From Methylorubrum populi (GTDB lineage Bacteria > Pseudomonadota > Alphaproteobacteria > Rhizobiales > Beijerinckiaceae): DNA of 64,000 nucleotides. The stretch spans positions 761,001 through 825,000 of the forward strand of contig NZ_AP014809.1 in the NCBI RefSeq assembly GCF_002355515.1. Reading direction: 5' to 3'. Shown here one piece after another: positions 44,818 through 53,817 of the stretch. Under the pieces are notes generated by a model. The model was not told the origin of the DNA. It saw only the letters and a list, made by a program, of their open reading frames with translations, and ran no database searches. The translations under genes and the position numbers were made by a program. Position 1 is the first letter of the stretch; every line of letters begins with the position of its first letter.

Positions 44818-44899
44818 CAACGCTTGAGGCAGCAAACTAGCCCGCGCAGTATTCTCTGGCCTTCGCCGCACAACCGGTGAATTCCTAGGGACAGCAGCC

Positions 44900-45127
44900 A
44901 TGAACTTGCAAAATGTTCAGGGCGCCGCAGAGAACCTGCGCGCGTCAACGGGGAAGCTTTTGCATCGTCCGAACGATGTGAAAGACGCTCTCGGCATCGG
45001 AACGACTACGCTCTACCGCCTAATCGGCGAGGGCAAGCTGAAGGTCGTCAAGATCGGTTCGGCCACCCGGATCACGGATGAGTCGATGCGCGCCTTTGTT
45101 GCCTCTCTGGAGCGGGAGGCGGCGTAG
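44900..45127 (+). CDS. AlpA-like helix-turn-helix regulator/excisionase
   Basis: A 75-residue DNA-binding protein with a MerR-like winged helix: LHRPNDVKDALGIGTTTLYRLIGEGKLKVVKIGSATRIT then DESMRAFVASLE. Such proteins act as AlpA activators or excisionase in P4-like satellites and integrative elements. The position between integrase and primase genes supports it. It is separated from the next gene by three bases. Confidence 0.85.
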   Translation: MNLQNVQGAAENLRASTGKLLHRPNDVKDALGIGTTTLYRLIGEGKLKVVKIGSATRITDESMRAFVASLEREAA

Positions 45128-45130
45128 CGG

Positions 45131-45334
45131 ATGGCCTTCAGACAGAGCGAAGCCCGCGCGGCGGTGGCACGCCGGCGGGCCTCGGAAATTGTCGCTTGGA
45201 CGGCTGACAATTCCGACGATATCGCGCTCCCCCTCGTTCTTCAAGCGGATTGGCTCCGCCGTCGGCACGGCCTAAGCGCCGAGCAGGCGCGTGTTGTCGC
45301 CAGTCTCGCCTTCGCTACCGGGAGGCGCGCATGA
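45131..45334 (+). CDS. 67-residue helical protein, unknown
   Basis: A small soluble protein with IVAWTADNSDDIALPLVLQADWLRRRHG and a C-terminal EQARVVASLAFATGRR. It overlaps the next gene as ATGA. Probably part of the early operon. No family known. Confidence 0.6.
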   Translation: MAFRQSEARAAVARRRASEIVAWTADNSDDIALPLVLQADWLRRRHGLSAEQARVVASLAFATGRRA

Positions 45335-45624
45335 GCGTGTCCCCCTCTACCCTGATCCCAGCTTCCGATCGCTGGGGACCGTTCGCGGATGACCTCGATC
45401 TAGCCGAGCGACGTGCCCGTCTGCGCGCGTTGCGGAGTGTCGTCCATCTCCTGATCGGCCCCCGCGCTGGTCAGTTGAGAGCGTTGCTCAAGGAAGCGGA
45501 AAACGATGCGGCGTTACTATCAGCTGCCTTGAAGGCTCTCGATGCGCTTGCGCCGCTGGACCGGCGCCGCGTGCTCGCCTCGTACGCTGCAATCGAACGG
45601 CCCAGCCCGGAGGTGCGCCGATGA
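45331..45624 (+). CDS. 97-residue helical protein, unknown
   Basis: The start ATG 45331 overlaps the previous stop, and its stop overlaps the following ATG (45621), so it lies in a coupled early operon. The product is helical and rich in Leu and Arg (ERRARLRALRSVVHLLIG). No family assigned; a small replication accessory is possible. Confidence 0.6.
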   Translation: MSVSPSTLIPASDRWGPFADDLDLAERRARLRALRSVVHLLIGPRAGQLRALLKEAENDAALLSAALKALDALAPLDRRRVLASYAAIERPSPEVRR

Positions 45625-46538
45625 TGGACCTCCGCACCGCTGCGCATCGGCTCGGCGGCGAGGTGTCGGGCCGGGGCATTGTCTGCCCTGGCGTCGGCCA
45701 CAGCGCCCGCGACCGCTCTCTCAGTGTCGTCTTCAGCCCGTCGGCACCGGGTGGCTTCTTGACCTTCAGCCATGCCGGCGACGACCCACTCGCCGCAAAG
45801 GACTTTGTACGGCAAAGGTTGGGGCTTTCGCTCAGCTGTGAGCAGAAGGTGTTCACGGAGGTCAGGCAGGCCGCATCGGCGCAGCCGCTCGATCCGGAAG
45901 CCGGAAAGCGCCCAGCCGATCACTCGGCACTTGCCCTCCGCATCTGGCGTGAGGCTCGAAACCCGGCAGGCACACCTGTCGAGAGCTACTTAGCGCGTCG
46001 TGGACTTGGCCTGCCTGCCAATCCGGGCGAAGTGCTGCGCTATCACGATGGCTGCCCCTTCGCAGGCACTTATACGCCGGCAATGGTTGCACTGGTCCGC
46101 AACATCCGCACGGACCGACCGCAGGCGATCCACCGAACCGCACTCTCCCTCGATGGCCATAAGATTCAAGTGGCAGGTCGGGACCGTGCCGCCCTCGGAC
46201 CGATAGCCGGCGGCGCCGTGAAGTGGACCCCCGACGCCGAGGTGACGACCTGCCTCGGCATCGGCGAGGGCATCGAGAGCACGGCATCGCTTCAGCACCT
46301 CCCCGAGTTCGGGGCCTCGCCGATCTGGTCGGTGCTGAACGAGGGCGGCATCTCAGCCTTTCCGGCCCTGGCCGGCATCGAGTGCCTCTGGATCGCGGTC
46401 GATCATGATTCCGCCGGCGAGCGTGCCGCCCGCGCCTGCGCAGGCCGGTGGCGCTCCGACGACAGGGAGGTGTTCGCCGTGAAGGCGAAGGCGCCCGGCA
46501 GCGACCTCAACGACATCCTGCAGGTGCACCATGTCTGA
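45621..46538 (+). CDS. Toprim domain (DnaG-like primase) protein
   Basis: A 305-residue protein of the DUF7146/Toprim type. N-terminal CPGVGHSARDRSLSVVFS resembles a zinc-finger-less DnaG N-domain; the Toprim part has IGEGIESTAS (Glu motif) and LWIAVDHDSAGERAARAC (DxD motif). It would make primers or process ends at the element's replication origin. The AAA ATPase gene overlaps its 3' end by eight bases. Confidence 0.85.
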   Translation: MMDLRTAAHRLGGEVSGRGIVCPGVGHSARDRSLSVVFSPSAPGGFLTFSHAGDDPLAAKDFVRQRLGLSLSCEQKVFTEVRQAASAQPLDPEAGKRPADHSALALRIWREARNPAGTPVESYLARRGLGLPANPGEVLRYHDGCPFAGTYTPAMVALVRNIRTDRPQAIHRTALSLDGHKIQVAGRDRAALGPIAGGAVKWTPDAEVTTCLGIGEGIESTASLQHLPEFGASPIWSVLNEGGISAFPALAGIECLWIAVDHDSAGERAARACAGRWRSDDREVFAVKAKAPGSDLNDILQVHHV

Positions 46539-47739
46539 GCCTGCCTACTCCATCGAGCGCCTGAGGCCCCGAGCCGCCGACCTTCCTCGCCCGCGGCAGA
46601 GCACGCCAATCGAGCTGCGCTGGCATGGCGATGCCGATCCGAATGCCGACCGGGCGTGGCTGATCCGCGAGATGATCGGCCAGACCGGCAAGGGCTTGCT
46701 CGCCGGGCAGTGGGGCGGCGGCAAGACCTTCGGCGCCCTCGATCTCAGCGCATCCGTGATGACGGGGCTGCCTTTCGCGGGCCGAAAGGTCATGCGGCAG
46801 GGCGGTGTCTTGTTCATCGCCCCCGAGGGCGCCTTCGAGATCCCGATCCGCCTCCGCGGCATCGTTCAAGGCAAGCTCGCCGAGCATGCACCCGAACGCC
46901 TGCCGTTCGCCTGGATAGAGGAATGCCCCCGGCTCCTCGATGGGGATGCGGTTCCGCAGCTCGTTGAGACCGCGAAGGTTGCCGCCGAGCACCTGGCTGA
47001 GGCGTTCGACCTCCCGCTGGCGCTGATCATCATCGACACGATGGCAGCCGGTGCTGGCTTCATGGATGAAAACAGTGCCGCCGAGGCACAGCGGGTGATG
47101 AACGCCATGGAGGCCCTGAGTCACCAGACGGGTGCCTTCGTCCTCGGGGTCGATCACTTCGGCAAGGCGGTCGAGACTGGAACGCGGGGCTCCTCAGCCA
47201 AGGAAGCCGCCGCAGATGTGGTCCTCGCCATGCTGGCCGAACGCGATCCTGCCGGTAGCATCAGCAAAACACGCATGGCCGTGAGGAAGGTGCGAGGCGG
47301 CCGTTGCGGCTACGAGATCCCCTACGAGTTGGAAGTCGTCACCGTCGGCGAGACCTACGACCGGGAGCCGATCACGACCTGCATCGTGCAGTGGCAGACG
47401 GATCGGACCTCAGCAGCAGCCGCCGCAGCAGTGAAGGAGCGGTGGCCCACGTCTCTCAAGGTCTTCAGGGAGGCGCTGAACACCGGCCTCGCAGACCACA
47501 GCATTCGCGCTTGGCCATTCGGCGCCGGGGGGCAGGAAGTCAAAGCCGTCGCCGTCGAGCGGGTTCGCGAGGCATTCTATGCCACTTACCCTGCAGACGG
47601 CAGCGATGAGGCCAAGCGGGCGGAGACCAAGCGGCGCACCTTTAACCGAGCCCTTTCTGGCGTCACCGGAAGAGGGTTGGTAGGATCTATCGAGCTGAGC
47701 GGAGTCGATCATCTGTGGCTGAAGCTCGACTCCGCGTAG
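46531..47739 (+). CDS. AAA family ATPase (RepA/DnaB-like helicase of the element)
   Basis: The product of 402 residues is a RecA-fold ATPase of the AAA_25/RepA group. Walker A is GQWGGGKTF (near residue 60), Walker B is LALIIIDTM, and FVLGVDHFGK provides a following sensor His. The C-terminal part (about 290-402) is a likely DNA-binding region. With the Toprim protein it forms the replication module. In plasmid and satellite systems this class is the replicative helicase. Confidence 0.85.
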   Translation: MSEPAYSIERLRPRAADLPRPRQSTPIELRWHGDADPNADRAWLIREMIGQTGKGLLAGQWGGGKTFGALDLSASVMTGLPFAGRKVMRQGGVLFIAPEGAFEIPIRLRGIVQGKLAEHAPERLPFAWIEECPRLLDGDAVPQLVETAKVAAEHLAEAFDLPLALIIIDTMAAGAGFMDENSAAEAQRVMNAMEALSHQTGAFVLGVDHFGKAVETGTRGSSAKEAAADVVLAMLAERDPAGSISKTRMAVRKVRGGRCGYEIPYELEVVTVGETYDREPITTCIVQWQTDRTSAAAAAAVKERWPTSLKVFREALNTGLADHSIRAWPFGAGGQEVKAVAVERVREAFYATYPADGSDEAKRAETKRRTFNRALSGVTGRGLVGSIELSGVDHLWLKLDSA

Positions 47740-47811
47740 GGTTAAAACCTACTCAGCCTGACCATGCCAATTATCTTCTCCGACCTAAGACAGATGCGCA
47801 GTGATCAACGT

Positions 47812-48438
47812 TCAACGACCTTGCTTCTGTGGCATCAGATCTTGAGCTTGCTTGACTGCCTCTCGGCAGCCCTGATCACCCTTAGCGTTCAGGTCCACAG
47901 CACGCTGAAGAGCCATCTTGGCCTGAGAAACCTTGTCTTCGGAGGAACGCTCCGATGAAGCCTTAGCGTCTCCGCCTTTCGCTGCGTCCGCCGCAGCAGT
48001 CGGACGATTCTCTGACTGCCGGCGTACATCCTCAGGCGAGGTCGCAACGCGTCCGGCCGCAACGCTATCAGCTTGGCCCGTACCAGTGGCAGCGCCGACT
48101 GGTCCCGATACGCCGCCAACCGTGCCCGGAGACCCCCCGCTCTCACGGGATGCGCCGCCTTGCTGTGCCCGATCCGTCTCAGAACTTCCAACTGGCTTGG
48201 CCGTGTTGCCGGTCGCGGTGCCCGTTGTGGCGCTCTTACCAACTGTATCGTTGGGGCCTTTCTGCTGACCGTAATCTGGCTCCGAGACCGGCGCACCCAG
48301 GCCGACCTGCGTACCAAGTTCGCGCTTCAGTTTGGCGATGTCGTCCGTGCAGGGGCCGCCTTCCTGAGCGAATGCGGTAGGGGCAAAGCTGATGGCGGTC
48401 AGCGCTACAGCCCCGCAAAGTAGGTGCAGTCGGGACAT
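47812..48438 (-). CDS. Secreted low-complexity protein (cargo)
   Basis: A 208-residue protein with a signal peptide (MSRLHLLCGAVALTAISFAP, cleavage likely at AFA-QE). The mature part is Gly/Ser/Thr/Asp-rich and disordered, with one Cys pair (GPCTDDIAK... and GCREAV). GGAGG stands five bases before the ATG. It faces against the early operon and the IS21 lies just upstream of its start, so its promoter may be affected. Function unknown; typical moron position. Confidence 0.7.
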   Translation of the reverse strand: MSRLHLLCGAVALTAISFAPTAFAQEGGPCTDDIAKLKRELGTQVGLGAPVSEPDYGQQKGPNDTVGKSATTGTATGNTAKPVGSSETDRAQQGGASRESGGSPGTVGGVSGPVGAATGTGQADSVAAGRVATSPEDVRRQSENRPTAAADAAKGGDAKASSERSSEDKVSQAKMALQRAVDLNAKGDQGCREAVKQAQDLMPQKQGR

Positions 48439-48495
48439 TGGTTTCCTCCAAGGCTTCTTGGGTATCGGCGTGGAAAAAGGACCCGGCTGAGGGGC

Positions 48496-48518
48496 TGATC
48501 GGCGCCCAATAGGGACCC
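48496..48518. repeat. Left terminal inverted repeat of the IS21 element
   Basis: ATCGGCGCCCAATAGGGACCC at 48498-48518 is complementary to GGGTCCCTATTGGACGCCGAT at 50964-50984 with a single mismatch (C versus T). Confidence 0.85.
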
Positions 48519-48576
48519 ACCCCGCCCCCGTGCATCTCTTGCTCCCTACCGCTCACGGTCAGGGAGCCAGCCGGGG

Positions 48577-50082
48577 ATGTTGATCGTGGAGACCATCGCC
48601 AAGATCCGACGCTTGTTTCGTGAGCACCGGAGCATCCGGGAGATCTCGCGCGAGCTGCGCCTATCCCGCAAAGTCGTGCGCAAGGCGCTGCGCTCGGACA
48701 AGACCGCCTTCGCCTACAAGCGCCAGCACCAGCCCCGGCCGCAACTCGACGGACACATCGCGCGCCTCGACGTCCTGCTGGCCGAGGAGTTGATCAAGCC
48801 CAAACGCGAGCGCCTCAGCCTCACGCGCCTGTTTGAGGGGCTACGGGCGGAGGGCTATGCCGGCGGCTACGACGCGGTGCGCCGCTACGCGCAACGCTGG
48901 TTTGCGGAGCATGTCGCCACCGCCGCTGGTGTGTTCGTGCCGCTCGCCTTCGCGCCGGGTGAGGCCTACCAGTTCGACTGGAGCCACGAGACCATCCGAC
49001 TTGCCGGCATCACCACGCAGGTCAAAGTCGCCCATATCCGGCTCTGCCACAGCCGGCTCTTCCTGCTGCGAGCCTACCCGCGTGAGACGCAGGAGATGGT
49101 CTTCGACGCCCATGAGCACGCCTTCCGGTTCTTCGGCGGCTCCTGCAGGCGCGGCATCTACGACAACATGCGCACCGCCGTCTCGGCAATCTTCGTGGGT
49201 CGCCAGCGCACCTTCAACCGCCGCTTCCTTCAGCTCTGCTCGCATCACCTGACCGAGCCCACCGCCTGCAACCCCAGCGCGGGCTGGGAGAAGGGACAGG
49301 TCGAGAACCAGGTGCGCACCGCCCGCAACCGCTTCTTCAAGCCGGTCCTGCGTTTCGAGACGCTGGTCGACCTCAACCACTGGCTCGAGCAGCAGTGCCG
49401 GCTCTGGGCTTCCACCGCGGTCCATCCGGTTCAACGCGACCGCACCGTCCAAGCGGTCTTCGAGACCGAGGACCAGCCGGCGCTGATCCCCTACCGCGGC
49501 GCGTTCGACGGCTTCCACGAGGTCGAGGTGGTCACCTCCAAGACCTGCCTCGTGCGCTACGACTCCAACCGCTACTCGGTGGCCGCCCGCGCCGCCGGGC
49601 GACACGTGCAGCTGCGTGCCTATGCCGACCGGATCGCCATCTTCCTCACCGGCCAGATCGTGGCCGAGCATGCGCGTTGCTTCGGCCGCTACCAGACCGT
49701 CTACGATCCCTGGCACTACCTGCCCGTGCTGGCCCGCAAGCCCGGAGCGTTGCGCAACGGCGAGCCCTTCCGTGAGTGGGACCTGCCCGGCGGCTTGGCT
49801 CAGATCCGCGAGCGGTTGCGTGCACATGCCGATGGCGATCGGCAGTTCGTCGCGATCCTCTCGGCCGTGCCCGAGGCAGGCCTGGGGGCGGTCGAGGCTG
49901 CATGCACCGCCGCCTTGGCCGCGCGTCTGTTCAGCGCCGATGCGGTGCTCAACCTGCTCGCGCGCAGCCGCGAGAGCGTCCCCCCTGCGCCGGTGCCAAC
50001 ACCCGCCAGCTTGACGCTTGGGGTCGAGCCTGCGGCGGATTGCGCGCGCTACGACGGCCTGCGCGCTCTGGAGGCGATCTGA
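48577..50082 (+). CDS. istA: IS21-family transposase IstA
   Basis: A 501-residue DDE transposase. An N-terminal helix-turn-helix ([19 protein letters not shown]) binds the ends; the catalytic core has Asp in YQFDWSHE, Asp in IYDNMRTAV and Glu in [16 protein letters not shown]-terminal Mu-type beta domain ([21 protein letters not shown]) follows. The gene is intact, with istB starting at its stop (TGATG). Confidence 0.95.
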   Translation: MLIVETIAKIRRLFREHRSIREISRELRLSRKVVRKALRSDKTAFAYKRQHQPRPQLDGHIARLDVLLAEELIKPKRERLSLTRLFEGLRAEGYAGGYDAVRRYAQRWFAEHVATAAGVFVPLAFAPGEAYQFDWSHETIRLAGITTQVKVAHIRLCHSRLFLLRAYPRETQEMVFDAHEHAFRFFGGSCRRGIYDNMRTAVSAIFVGRQRTFNRRFLQLCSHHLTEPTACNPSAGWEKGQVENQVRTARNRFFKPVLRFETLVDLNHWLEQQCRLWASTAVHPVQRDRTVQAVFETEDQPALIPYRGAFDGFHEVEVVTSKTCLVRYDSNRYSVAARAAGRHVQLRAYADRIAIFLTGQIVAEHARCFGRYQTVYDPWHYLPVLARKPGALRNGEPFREWDLPGGLAQIRERLRAHADGDRQFVAILSAVPEAGLGAVEAACTAALAARLFSADAVLNLLARSRESVPPAPVPTPASLTLGVEPAADCARYDGLRALEAI

Positions 50083-50813
50083 TGGAGCGACACACCGTCG
50101 TCGACCTGATGGTCAAGCTCAAGCTGCGCGGCATGCGCGCCGCCTACGACGAGATCATCACGCAAGCTGGCAAGCGCGGACATGCGCCAGAGCGGGTCGT
50201 GGGGGATTTGCTGGCCGCGCAACTGGCTGACGTGGAGAGTCGGGCCACGGCCTACCGCATGGGCAACGCGAAGTTCCCGGTCCTGAAGACGCTGGCCGAG
50301 TTTGACCTGACCGCCTCGCCGGTGAACGCGGCGATGGTGCGCGACCTGCACCAGGGCAACTTCCTGACTGACAGCCGCAACGCGGTGCTGATCGGCGGCA
50401 CGGGCTCGGGTAAGACGCATCTGGCCATCGCGATCGGGGCGAACTGTGTGCGGGAGCGGGAGGCGCGGGTGCGCTTCTTCAACACGGTCGATCTGGTCAA
50501 CCAGCTTGAGGCAGAGGCGCGGGCAGGCAAGGCCGGCCGGCTGGCCTCACAGCTGGCACGGATGGACCTCGTGATCCTGGACGAACTCGGCTACCTACCG
50601 TTCCCGCGCGCTGGCGGGCAGATGCTGTTCCATCTGGTCAGCCGGCTCTACGAGCGAACCTCGATGATCGTGACGACGAACCTGCCGTTTGGCGAGTGGC
50701 CGAGCGTGTTCGGGGACGCGAAGATGACAACGGCGCTACTCGACCGGCTCACGCACCACTGCGATATCCTGGAAACGGGCAATGCCAGCTGGCGGCTGAA
50801 GACGCGCAGCTGA
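50082..50813 (+). CDS. istB: IS21-family ATP-binding protein IstB
   Basis: A 243-residue AAA+ ATPase that helps IstA target. Walker [16 protein letters not shown], Walker [14 protein letters not shown] and [12 protein letters not shown] sensor 1 are all present. Its start overlaps the istA stop by one base. The gene is intact, so the IS is probably active. Confidence 0.95.
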   Translation: MERHTVVDLMVKLKLRGMRAAYDEIITQAGKRGHAPERVVGDLLAAQLADVESRATAYRMGNAKFPVLKTLAEFDLTASPVNAAMVRDLHQGNFLTDSRNAVLIGGTGSGKTHLAIAIGANCVREREARVRFFNTVDLVNQLEAEARAGKAGRLASQLARMDLVILDELGYLPFPRAGGQMLFHLVSRLYERTSMIVTTNLPFGEWPSVFGDAKMTTALLDRLTHHCDILETGNASWRLKTRS

Positions 50814-50939
50814 GTGCCGATTGTCTCAAAGAGCCGAGGCCCGATCCGCCGTCAGGCTGGAGACGAGGCCGATGCCGCTCCGCTGACCCGACCGGCTGCG
50901 CGGCATCGGCCTCTGCGTCGGCGCTCATACGCGGCGGGT

Positions 50940-50989
50940 GGGTCCCTTTTGGACGCCGATCCTGGGTCCCTATTGGACGCCGATTGACA
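50940..50989. repeat. Right end of the IS21 element with two tandem end repeats
   Basis: GGGTCCCTTTTGGACGCCGAT (50940-50960) and GGGTCCCTATTGGACGCCGA(T) (50964-50984) are direct copies three bases apart with one difference, followed by TGACA (50985-50989). IstA binding sites of IS21 are arranged like this. Confidence 0.8.
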
Positions 50990-51594
50990 CTTCTCGTTGG
51001 CTCCTGCTCAACCTCGCATGCTGACGCAGGTTCAGTTGCCGGAACCGGAACGAAGAGAGACGAGCGTCGGCTTTCCGGTCATGTTGGCTTCCATTCGCCT
51101 TGCCGATTGCGCTTTTATCCTAGCTGGACATCCACCGGGACAAACGGGACACTCCTTAGTGTCCGTGTCCCGTTTGTCCCGCTCTGGACCCCGGACAAAC
51201 AGGACAAATGTCCCGAATGTCCCGTTTGTCCCGGCATCGCCGGCGCCTCGGAAGCGTGGAGGGGATGAATCGCTCAGGACCCGGTTGAGATTGGGTGCGG
51301 TGCGGGTTCGGATGGACCGTACACCGGTAAGACAGCAGTACGGTCATAGGGGCGTACCGTGGATTTCAGGGGCCTGATGAGGGCAGCGTGCATAGTCAGC
51401 GCCGCTGGAAAAATCCGTTAGGAGGAAACAGCGGCGCCGGAAGACTGCATTGGCGGAAACGCTCTCCGCCCGCTAACCCAATTTAGGTAGTTGTGTGAGC
51501 AACTTGCGCGTGGAAGATATTCCCTACCCACGGCGCGACCCACATTGCGAGGCAATTCTGCTCTCGATCGCGGCTCTGGGCGGAGATCGCGGTC
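50990..51594. other. Non-coding region of the element
   Basis: About 600 bases right of the IS21 without a supported gene. It includes the GGGACA palindromes (51136-51234). Frames running through it give repetitive RDKRD or TNRTNVPNVP translations, artefacts of the repeats. It may be the replication origin and promoter region of the element. Confidence 0.45.
51136..51234. repeat. Palindromic GGGACA/TGTCCC repeat array (possible origin)
   Basis: CGGGACAAACGGGACAC (51136-51152) and GTGTCCCGTTTGTCCCG (51165-51181) form a perfect 17-bp inverted repeat, with an inner hairpin GGACACT-CCTT-AGTGTCC (51147-51164). A second imperfect palindrome, GGACAAACAGGACA against TGTCCCGTTTGTCC, follows at 51193-51231. 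About ten hexamers GGGACA or its near forms lie in 100 bases. Iteron-like arrays next to rep genes are typical origins; function is inferred. Confidence 0.55.
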
Positions 51595-51846
51595 ATGTTC
51601 GCCCGATCGAAGGAACTGCCTGCTGACAGCATGCAGGCGCATATCATCCAAGTGTACAGCTTCAATGAAGCGCAACCGCCGGCCTTCCGGTACGCGGTGC
51701 TGGCCACAGACACTCGGGAAGCGATGGCTGCCGTCATCCGCAAGCTGGATTTCTGCGACACGGCAGAAGTCACGCACGATGTGCTCGACCCGGTTATTGC
51801 CGAGCAGATCGGCTTACAACCGGGCCAGCCTCATCGCCTCCCATAG
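51595..51846 (+). CDS. 83-residue protein of unknown function
   Basis: From ATG 51595 (GGAGA nine bases upstream) a small protein with MQAHIIQVYSFNEAQPPAFR and a helical MAAVIRKLDF. It looks like a compact alpha/beta fold. No family recognised. It ends 15 bases before the convergent gene. Confidence 0.5.
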   Translation: MFARSKELPADSMQAHIIQVYSFNEAQPPAFRYAVLATDTREAMAAVIRKLDFCDTAEVTHDVLDPVIAEQIGLQPGQPHRLP

Positions 51847-51861
51847 GTCTGCTCAGCAGGA

Positions 51862-52077
51862 TCACCCTGCTCCGTAGCCGCCTTTGGCGTTGTCGGACGA
51901 GTGATCCGGCGACTGCTGATCGTACCCACCGGTCTGCGGGCCGGGCTTCTCGCCCTCTACCGTCGCCGGTCCGGTCGGCCCAAGATCCGGCTCTTCATCC
52001 GGTTTGCTGACCTCGCCAAGCGGGCGGCCAGGCGGCACTGAACCTGTCGCCTCTGTATGCACCTTCGAACCTGACAC
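51862..52077 (-). CDS. 71-residue disordered protein, unknown
   Basis: A GTG start at 52077 with AAGGAGG six bases upstream is a strong initiation site. The product is Pro/Gly/Asp/Ser-rich (SKPDEEPDLGPTGPATVEG) without secondary structure. It lies opposite to the late operon. Probably a lysogenic cargo gene. Confidence 0.55.
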   Translation of the reverse strand: MSGSKVHTEATGSVPPGRPLGEVSKPDEEPDLGPTGPATVEGEKPGPQTGGYDQQSPDHSSDNAKGGYGAG

Positions 52078-52309
52078 GGCGAACCTCCTTGGCTTCGATC
52101 AAGGTAAGGTCGCGGTCCGCTGCGGGGTTCCGGCCAACAGAAGGCCGACAGACGCGCCACAGAAATCGTTGAGATGAGGGCTAGTTGAACGCCAGCGAAC
52201 CCTGGCGAATTACTACGAACAATAATCGTCCAGATTAGACTCTTGGAACGATTTCGACTATATTGGCTTGATATCGTGAACCATCGCGAGATTTGGCGAA
52301 GATCATCGG

Positions 52310-52699
52310 ATGTCGCGTCACCCGAAACAGCGCAGTGCCCTGACCAATGGCGCCCGGCCGTTCCTTCTTCCCGTGCCCGGCACGACGGAGGCCGCTCGCC
52401 GCTACAAGGACGTCCTGGATGCCCTGGAGGCTGAGCGCGGAGGCGCTGTGGCCATGACAGTGACCCAGCGCGAGGCAGCCCGCGCCTATGCTGGGCTCTC
52501 GGTCCAACTGGCCCTGATGCACGCCGACGTCGCGGCCGGGCGCCCCGTCGATCCCGAGGCCATGGGGCAGATCGGCGACCGGATGGACCGGCAGGCCCGC
52601 CGGATGGGTCCACCTCAGTCCCCAGCCCGGCAAACCTTCGAACAGCGCCTTGAGGTGCGGAGGGTTCGAACTCTCGCCGCCCCCGGCCTGGCCAGCTGA
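52310..52699 (+). CDS. Possible terminase small subunit or DNA-recognition protein
   Basis: A 129-residue protein, helical in the centre (RRYKDVLDALEAERGG, REAARAYAGLSVQLALMHADVAAGR). Its size, its place at the head of the late operon and its early SALTNGARPFL start resemble small terminases, but there is no clear helix-turn-helix. The large terminase is four genes downstream. Call from context. Confidence 0.4.
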   Translation: MSRHPKQRSALTNGARPFLLPVPGTTEAARRYKDVLDALEAERGGAVAMTVTQREAARAYAGLSVQLALMHADVAAGRPVDPEAMGQIGDRMDRQARRMGPPQSPARQTFEQRLEVRRVRTLAAPGLAS

Positions 52700-52712
52700 C
52701 TAGGAGCGCCTC

Positions 52713-53237
52713 ATGGCACCCACACCGATCAACATCACATTCGGCACCATCGCGGGCTACACGGTCCGCGCATCAAAGCGAGCCGCATCAGCAGGCGATA
52801 GCGTTGGCGGACGCACGGCCATCGTCGTCACGCTCAGCAACGGCACGAACACCTATGAGGCTGCCGTCTACAACGACGACACGGACGGCAGCGGCAAGGC
52901 GCTCGCAGCCGGCTATGCTCTTATCCGGGGCTTCGCGGCCATCGGGGCATCGACGTCGCTTGGCGCTCCCGGCGGCACGCCCGCGCAGGCATCGAGCAGC
53001 ACATCGCCGTTGCTGGTCTACACGAGTTCGGCCCCGCTCACCCCTGGCATGCCCCTGCCGGCCGGCCGTGGCGCCTTGGTGAAGGCGAGCGGCACTGTGC
53101 TGCTCAAGCTCGCGGGCGGCGGCACCTATCCCGTGTCTGACGAGACAGGCGGCTCAGGAACGCGGTTCGACAACCTCGCCGTGATCGATGCGGACGTGTC
53201 GGGCTCCCCCGGCGCGACCGTCTCCATCCTCTACTGA
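52713..53237 (+). CDS. Phage-like structural protein (beta-rich), unknown
   Basis: A 174-residue protein rich in Gly, Thr, Ser and Ala with alternating beta pattern (INITFGTIAGYTVRASKRA; VDADV-like FDNLAVIDADVSGS). It resembles small decoration or fibre proteins of phages in composition. GGAGC precedes the ATG by six bases. It is not long enough to be a major capsid protein of usual size. Confidence 0.45.
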   Translation: MAPTPINITFGTIAGYTVRASKRAASAGDSVGGRTAIVVTLSNGTNTYEAAVYNDDTDGSGKALAAGYALIRGFAAIGASTSLGAPGGTPAQASSSTSPLLVYTSSAPLTPGMPLPAGRGALVKASGTVLLKLAGGGTYPVSDETGGSGTRFDNLAVIDADVSGSPGATVSILY

Positions 53238-53248
53238 CGGGGGAGAGC

Positions 53249-53479
53249 ATGTCATTCGAGTATGCTCCGAAAGACCGCCCCATCGACATCTGCGCACGTC
53301 GGGCTGGCATTGACGATGCCGCTCCCGTGCGTTGGTTCCTCCGCTGCAAGTGGGTGCCGGGCGGCAACTCGTCCAACGATGCTGCCCTCGGCGCCTGGGG
53401 CGTGTCCTACAAGCCCGGCCACTGGCGCGGCCTCGCCTCGGGCTACGTCCCGACCGGCTGGCGGGAGGCGTCGCGATGA
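53249..53479 (+). CDS. 76-residue protein of the late operon, unknown
   Basis: GGGGGAG before the ATG is a strong ribosome binding site. The product is Trp-rich and compact (RWFLRCKWVPGGN; GAWGVSYKPGHWRGLASGY). It is followed by ATGA overlap with the next gene. No family recognised. Confidence 0.5.
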   Translation: MSFEYAPKDRPIDICARRAGIDDAAPVRWFLRCKWVPGGNSSNDAALGAWGVSYKPGHWRGLASGYVPTGWREASR

Positions 53480-53817
53480 CCGACACCCTCGCCCTATGCC
53501 GGACCGTCCAGCGACAAGCCGAGCGCGCGTTGCAGGATGTGCTTGTCAGGCGTGGCGATGCGATGCCCGAGGCGGACCTGCGCGAGCTTGCAGAGGCAAC
53601 GACCGCGCCCTTATGGCGACTGCCCCTGATGGCAGCGGCGATACTGCCGCCGTCCGCTCGCATGAAGGCTTTCGAGGCCGCGCGCGACGCTGCTGCGCTG
53701 GCCTACCGCAACGCCACGGGCCGGGAGCTTGAGCCTGCCATTGCGACAGCACTTGCCGAGGACGCGGTTGCGGCGTTCGGACGGGAGGCGTCGGCTTTGG
53801 CGGTGAAGGCCGGCTGA
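53476..53817 (+). CDS. 113-residue helical protein of the late operon, unknown
   Basis: The ATG at 53476 overlaps the previous stop and its own stop TGA shares one base with the terminase ATG (TGATG). Helical Ala-rich protein (LRELAEATTAPLWRLPLMAA). Such a coupled small gene directly ahead of the large terminase could be an accessory or small terminase. Confidence 0.5.
   Translation: MTDTLALCRTVQRQAERALQDVLVRRGDAMPEADLRELAEATTAPLWRLPLMAAAILPPSARMKAFEAARDAAALAYRNATGRELEPAIATALAEDAVAAFGREASALAVKAG

Larger units (their letters stand above)
48496..50989 (+). mobile_element. IS21-family insertion sequence (istA-istB)
   Basis: About 2.49 kb. Left end TG-ATCGGCGCCCAATAGGGACCC (48496-48518); right end contains two copies of GGGTCCCNNTTGGACGCCGAT type at 50940-50960 and 50964-50984, the last one reverse-complementing the left end with one mismatch. 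Multiple terminal repeats are typical of IS21. No clear target duplication is visible. It has inserted between the secreted protein gene and the repeat array. Confidence 0.85.

Noticed and set aside
50997..51377. Open frame giving TNRTNVPNVP-type translation
   Set aside because: The residues derive from the GGGACA repeats; the opposite strand gives an equally repetitive frame and there is no ribosome binding site.
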